Made by a program: the position numbers and the translations under genes
Shown: in pieces, positions 4,877 through 7,672 of the stretch
Layout of the letters: each line of letters opens with the position of its first letter
How positions within the stretch are numbered: the first letter of the stretch is position 1
Assembly (NCBI GenBank): GCA_934590505.1
Contig: CAKTPC010000093.1
Coordinates: 1-7,672, forward strand
DNA: 7,672 bases
Direction: 5' to 3'
DNA from: an uncultured Oscillospiraceae bacterium
GTDB lineage: Bacteria; Bacillota; Clostridia; Oscillospirales; Oscillospiraceae
The notes under the pieces: generated by a model
What the model was told of the DNA's origin: nothing
What the model saw: only the letters and a program-made list of their open reading frames with translations
The model's database searches: none

Positions 4877-5283
4877 ATCAAAACTCCATCGCAGTGATCG
4901 ATCTCGTGCTGGATGATCTCCGCCGTCCAGCCGGTGAAGGTCTTGAGTCTGGTCTGGAGCTTTTCGTTCTGCCACTGTACCTTTATGCTCTTGAAGCGCC
5001 TGGCCTTGCGCGTACCGGTGAGGGACAGGCAGCCCTCCTCCGCTTCGTACGCGCCGGACCTTTTGACGATCACAGGGTTGAGCATGACCGTATATTCCCC
5101 ATCGTTGTCGAAGGCGATGATGCATTTGTTGACGCCGATCATGTTCGCCGCCATGCCGACGCAGCCGTCCTTGTGGGTAATCAGCGTATCCAGCAGATCA
5201 CGCGCTGTATCAAGGTCGTCTGCCCTGGCGGGCTCGGCCTTCTGCGCAAGAAAGGCTTCGTCTCTGCAAATCTCACGGATCAT
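4873..5283 (-). CDS. def: Divergent, short peptide deformylase-like protein
   Basis: Peptide deformylases remove the N-formyl group from new proteins using a metal held by one Cys and two His. This 136-residue copy keeps motif 2, EGCLS (83-87, metal ligand C85), and motif 3, QHEIDH (125-130, metal ligands H126 and H130, catalytic E127). Motif 1 is altered: CVGMAANMIG (41-50) replaces GVGLAAPQIG, so the usual catalytic Gln is Met48. The protein also stops six residues after HEIDH and lacks the C-terminal helix of typical enzymes, which run about 150-170 residues or longer. Similar short VGMAANMIG proteins are, to my recollection, common in Clostridia, so this is probably a distinct subfamily rather than a damaged gene. 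The start has GAGGAG 10 bases upstream. It overlaps the EFR1 remnant by 4 bases and lies 94 bases after psuK. Activity is uncertain. Confidence 0.85.
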   Translation of the reverse strand: MIREICRDEAFLAQKAEPARADDLDTARDLLDTLITHKDGCVGMAANMIGVNKCIIAFDNDGEYTVMLNPVIVKRSGAYEAEEGCLSLTGTRKARRFKSIKVQWQNEKLQTRLKTFTGWTAEIIQHEIDHCDGVLI

Positions 5284-5307
5284 AGCATATCATCTCCTCG
5301 GTATCCG

Positions 5308-5347
5308 CCGCCTTTGGGCGGTGATTTCATCCAAGCGGAGCTCGGAT
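5308..5347 (-). other. Two small stem-loops in the 94-bp psuK-to-deformylase gap
   Basis: The gap holds a CCGCC/GGCGG stem with a 4-base loop (5308-5321) and an 8-bp stem containing one G-U pair with a 3-base loop (5329-5347). Neither is followed by a T-run on the minus strand, and I find no good promoter in the gap. They are more likely intercistronic RNA structures than terminators, consistent with read-through from psuK. Chance is not excluded. Confidence 0.3.
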
Positions 5348-5377
5348 TTCATTAGAATCGCACTCTGCGCGGTTCCC

Positions 5378-6277
5378 TTATTCCGCTGCGAGCAGACCGG
5401 GGAGACGGCTCAGCTCAGGTGCGTTTGACGCTTCGCTTGCACAGGTTATCGCACCGGCGAGCTGAGCTGCGCGCGCGGAGTCCTCAAGGCTCAGGCCGTG
5501 CATGTCCGCCCAGACTATGGCGGACATTGCAGCGTCGCCTGCGCCGGTCGCGTTCACGACGTTTGCCTCCGGTGACGGCATCCGCAGCACGCGCGAGCCC
5601 TCGGCGGCGATCATCCCGTTCGTACCGAGACTGATAAACACGCGCTGCACGCCTTCATCTATGAGTGCGCGGGCAGCAAGCTCGGGGTCAGCCTGCCCGG
5701 TGAGCGCGGCGGCCTCGAGCGCATTCGGCTTTATGGCGCGCAGGTGCTTCATCACGCTGCGCAGCTTCATCGCCTTGACAGAGGAAACGGGGTCGGCATA
5801 GATCGGTATGCAGGTGCTGCGGCAGATAAATTCGAGAGACTCCACCGGCAAGTTCGTATCGAGCACCAGCGCCCCGGCCTGAATGCCGGGCAGGACGCCC
5901 TCAAGGTACTCGGGGCTTATCTCATTGCAGACGGCCATGTCGTTCACGGCAAGCTGCATGTCGCCGCGCTCGTCGGTTATGTAGAGATAGCTAGAGCTAC
6001 GCGCGCCGGGGACAACGCGTACAAGGCTGACGTCCATGCCGAGACCGCGGCAGCGGTCGAGCAGGAACTCACCGTTGGAGTCGTCGCCGACGGCGGAGAC
6101 AAGTCTGACATCCAGCCCGAGCAGACAGAGATCGTGCGCAATATTGCGTCCGACGCCGCCGGGGGTAAGCGTCACTGAGCCGGGGTTTGAGTCGCGCAGG
6201 ATGATGGGGCCGGAGGGGCGGCCCCATATATCCGCGTTGAGTCCGCCGATGACGGCGGCTTTGTTTTGAAGATCCAT
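5378..6277 (-). CDS. psuK: Pseudouridine kinase (PfkB/ribokinase family)
   Basis: A 299-residue cytoplasmic kinase predicted to phosphorylate pseudouridine to pseudouridine 5'-phosphate with ATP, the first step of pseudouridine breakdown. The PfkB fold is shown by an N-terminal VIGGLNADIWG (9-19), the substrate-side GGVGRN (40-45), and the signature NATGAGDAAMS (242-252) with catalytic base D248 and the GAGD anion hole. What points to PsuK rather than ribokinase or fructokinase is the close match to E. coli YeiC/PsuK over DSNPG (29-33), TPGGVGRNIAHDL (38-50), LLGLDVRLVSAVGDD (52-66) and ADPVSSVK (161-168), recognised from memory. Length is normal (E. coli 313). A Shine-Dalgarno (AAGGA) lies 5 bases before the ATG, and the gene starts only 9 bases after the glgP stop, so the two are co-transcribed. 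The usual partner PsuG is not in the window. Confidence 0.88.
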   Translation of the reverse strand: MDLQNKAAVIGGLNADIWGRPSGPIILRDSNPGSVTLTPGGVGRNIAHDLCLLGLDVRLVSAVGDDSNGEFLLDRCRGLGMDVSLVRVVPGARSSSYLYITDERGDMQLAVNDMAVCNEISPEYLEGVLPGIQAGALVLDTNLPVESLEFICRSTCIPIYADPVSSVKAMKLRSVMKHLRAIKPNALEAAALTGQADPELAARALIDEGVQRVFISLGTNGMIAAEGSRVLRMPSPEANVVNATGAGDAAMSAIVWADMHGLSLEDSARAAQLAGAITCASEASNAPELSRLPGLLAAE

Positions 6278-6286
6278 TTTATTCCT

Positions 6287-7672
6287 TTAATTTACGTTCC
6301 AGATCTCGTGTGCGTACTGGCTGATCGCACGGTCGGCAGCGAAGATGCCGCTCTCGGCGGTGTTCATGATGGCAAGGCGCGCAAGCTCACCCTTGTCGGA
6401 GATGCGCTCATAGAGACGCTTCTGGCAGTCGGCATAGGCGCGGTAGTCGGCGATGAGCATGTACGGATCGCCGCCATAGAGCAGCTGGCTGACAAGGTCG
6501 GAATAGCTCTTGCCGTCGGAGAAGCCCTCGCTGAAGCGGGCGAAGATGCGGCTTATCTCAGGATCGTTTCTCGCGATGGCACCCGGATCGTAGCCGTTCG
6601 CGCGAAGCTGGGCGATCTCATCGGTGTGCAGGCCGAAGAGGAACATGTTCTCGTCGCCGAGACGCTCATACATCTCGACATTTGCACCGTCGAGCGTGCC
6701 GATGGTGACAGCGCCGTTCATCATGAGCTTCATGCAGCCTGTGCCGGAGGCTTCCTTGCCGGCGGTGGATATCTGCTCGGATATCTGCGCTGCGGGTACT
6801 ATGGCCTCGGCGGCGGAGACGCGGTAGTTCTCGACAAAGTAGACCTGGAGCTTATCCTTGCAGACGGGGTCGTTGTTGATGTCGTTTGCCATGCTCAGCA
6901 GCAGCTCGATTATACGCTTTGCTGTCCTGTAGCCCGCGGCGGCCTTTGCGCCGAACACGAAGGTACGCGGCAGGAATTCGCGGTTCGGGTCGTCATGCAG
7001 CTGGAGCTGGAGGCTCGCGATGCTCATCGCACACAGCAGCTGGCGCTTGTACTCGTGCAGGCGCTTGACCTGAACATCCATGATCGCCTCGGTGTTGAGG
7101 GCAAAGCTGTCGTTGCGGCGGGCAAACTCGGCAAAGCTCTCCTTGTTCGCGCGCTTTATTGCCAGCATGCGTTCGCGCACTGCGGCGTCATTTGCGTAGT
7201 CGGCAAGCTTAATGAGCACCTCGGGGTGGGTGAGGTACTCGTCACCGCCGGTGAGCTCCTTGACGAGAGCGTCAAGGCCGGGATTTATCTGAGACAGCCA
7301 GCGGCGGTGATCGATGCCGTTGGTGACGTAGGTGAAGCGTTCGGGAGTAATGGTGTAGAGGTCGTGGAAGAGGTCGTTCTTGAGAATGTCGCCATGCAGG
7401 CGGGACACGCCGTTGACCTTCTGGCAGGTCGCAAGGCAGAGATTCGCCATGTGTACCTGACCGTCGCGGATGATGAGGTTGCGGCCAAGCGCCTCGCCGC
7501 TGCCGAAGTGCGCGCTGAGATACTCGCACCAGCGGCGGTTGATCTCGCACATGATCTCCCATATACGGGGCAGAAGCTGCTGGATGAGGTCCTGCGGCCA
7601 CTTTTCAAGAGCCTCGCTCATGACGGTGTGGTTGGTGTAGGCGACGCTGTTCTTGACAAGCTCCCATGCCTC
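6287..7672 (-). CDS. glgP: Glycogen/starch/maltodextrin phosphorylase, C-terminal part (5' end beyond window)
   Basis: Glycogen phosphorylase (GT35) releases glucose 1-phosphate from alpha-1,4-glucan ends using inorganic phosphate and pyridoxal phosphate. The frame is open to base 7672, and 461 residues are visible out of roughly 750-850. The internal Met at 7621 is not the start: the preceding codons read AWELVKNSVAYTNHTV, the conserved segment just before the family's EALEKW. Visible landmarks, counted from the window edge, are VTNGIDHRRWL (about 116-126), VQVKRLHEYKRQLL (about 200-213), and the PLP-lysine signature EASGTGCMKLMMNGA (about 307-321) with the Schiff-base lysine at about 315, then TIGTLDGANVE. 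A cysteine stands where many family members have Asn (GTGCMK instead of GTGNMK), a variant that is not catalytically essential. The C-terminus YAHEIWNVN is typical. It is followed by psuK after 9 bases. Confidence 0.95.
   Translation of the reverse strand, partial: EAWELVKNSVAYTNHTVMSEALEKWPQDLIQQLLPRIWEIMCEINRRWCEYLSAHFGSGEALGRNLIIRDGQVHMANLCLATCQKVNGVSRLHGDILKNDLFHDLYTITPERFTYVTNGIDHRRWLSQINPGLDALVKELTGGDEYLTHPEVLIKLADYANDAAVRERMLAIKRANKESFAEFARRNDSFALNTEAIMDVQVKRLHEYKRQLLCAMSIASLQLQLHDDPNREFLPRTFVFGAKAAAGYRTAKRIIELLLSMANDINNDPVCKDKLQVYFVENYRVSAAEAIVPAAQISEQISTAGKEASGTGCMKLMMNGAVTIGTLDGANVEMYERLGDENMFLFGLHTDEIAQLRANGYDPGAIARNDPEISRIFARFSEGFSDGKSYSDLVSQLLYGGDPYMLIADYRAYADCQKRLYERISDKGELARLAIMNTAESGIFAADRAISQYAHEIWNVN

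Noticed and set aside
4706..5125. 139-codon version of the ferredoxin-remnant frame starting inside the deformylase-like gene
   Set aside because: The upstream part is out of frame with the deformylase motifs and has arginine-rich shadow composition. The ATG at 4876 gives the recognisable EFR1 start and a coupled overlap.
6287..7621. Treating 7621 as the start of glgP
   Set aside because: The 17 codons upstream to the window edge continue the conserved phosphorylase sequence, so the gene is cut by the window.

Overview
The window looks like chromosomal DNA from a GC-rich anaerobic Clostridia/Eubacteriales bacterium, probably an uncultured gut Oscillospiraceae- or Ruminococcaceae-type organism. 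This is inferred from gene content: an EFR1-type flavodoxin/ferredoxin remnant, a peptide deformylase-like protein with the clostridial-looking VGMAANMIG motif, a TetR + DUF6323 + DUF6179 cassette, several GNAT acetyltransferases and clean sigma-A type promoters. I see no tRNA, rRNA, CRISPR array, transposase or phage gene. The DNA is almost entirely coding, and all genes but one lie on the minus strand.

Region 1 (1-1792, minus): a three-gene run, transcribed right to left. It holds a GNAT acetyltransferase (1792-1265), a HAD-IA/beta-phosphoglucomutase-like phosphatase (1249-602) and a YoaP-like GNAT protein that leaves the window at base 1 (578-1). Gaps are 15 and 23 bases and each gene has a ribosome binding site. 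The proteins look like small-molecule modification or housekeeping enzymes with unknown substrates.

Region 2 (1793-2583): a 164-bp divergent control region followed by the only plus-strand gene, a YhbS-like GNAT acetyltransferase. Its promoter is essentially perfect (TTGACA, 17-bp spacer, TG-N-TATAAT). The -10 box and start point lie inside a perfect inverted repeat with 18-bp arms and a 2-bp centre (1902-1939), which has the appearance of a strong repressor operator.

Region 3 (2591-4637, minus): a compact operon of a TetR-family regulator, a DUF6323-like protein and a DUF6179-like protein. Consecutive genes are joined by 4-base stop/start overlaps (ATGA, then TTGA). The promoter (TTGACA, 17 bp, TATACT) overlaps an AGTATACT-GCA-AGTATACT operator, which suggests autoregulation. 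The functions of the two DUF proteins are not known to me, and this is the best candidate in the window for an undescribed system.

Region 4 (4642-7672, minus): a probable operon starting outside the window. It contains the C-terminal part of glycogen/maltodextrin phosphorylase (glgP), then after 9 bases a pseudouridine kinase (psuK), then after 94 bases a divergent peptide deformylase-like gene, then by ATGA overlap a 56-codon ORF. That ORF looks like an EFR1 flavodoxin-ferredoxin whose middle has been deleted in frame. A 15-bp hairpin at 4642-4675 separates this operon from the TetR promoter.
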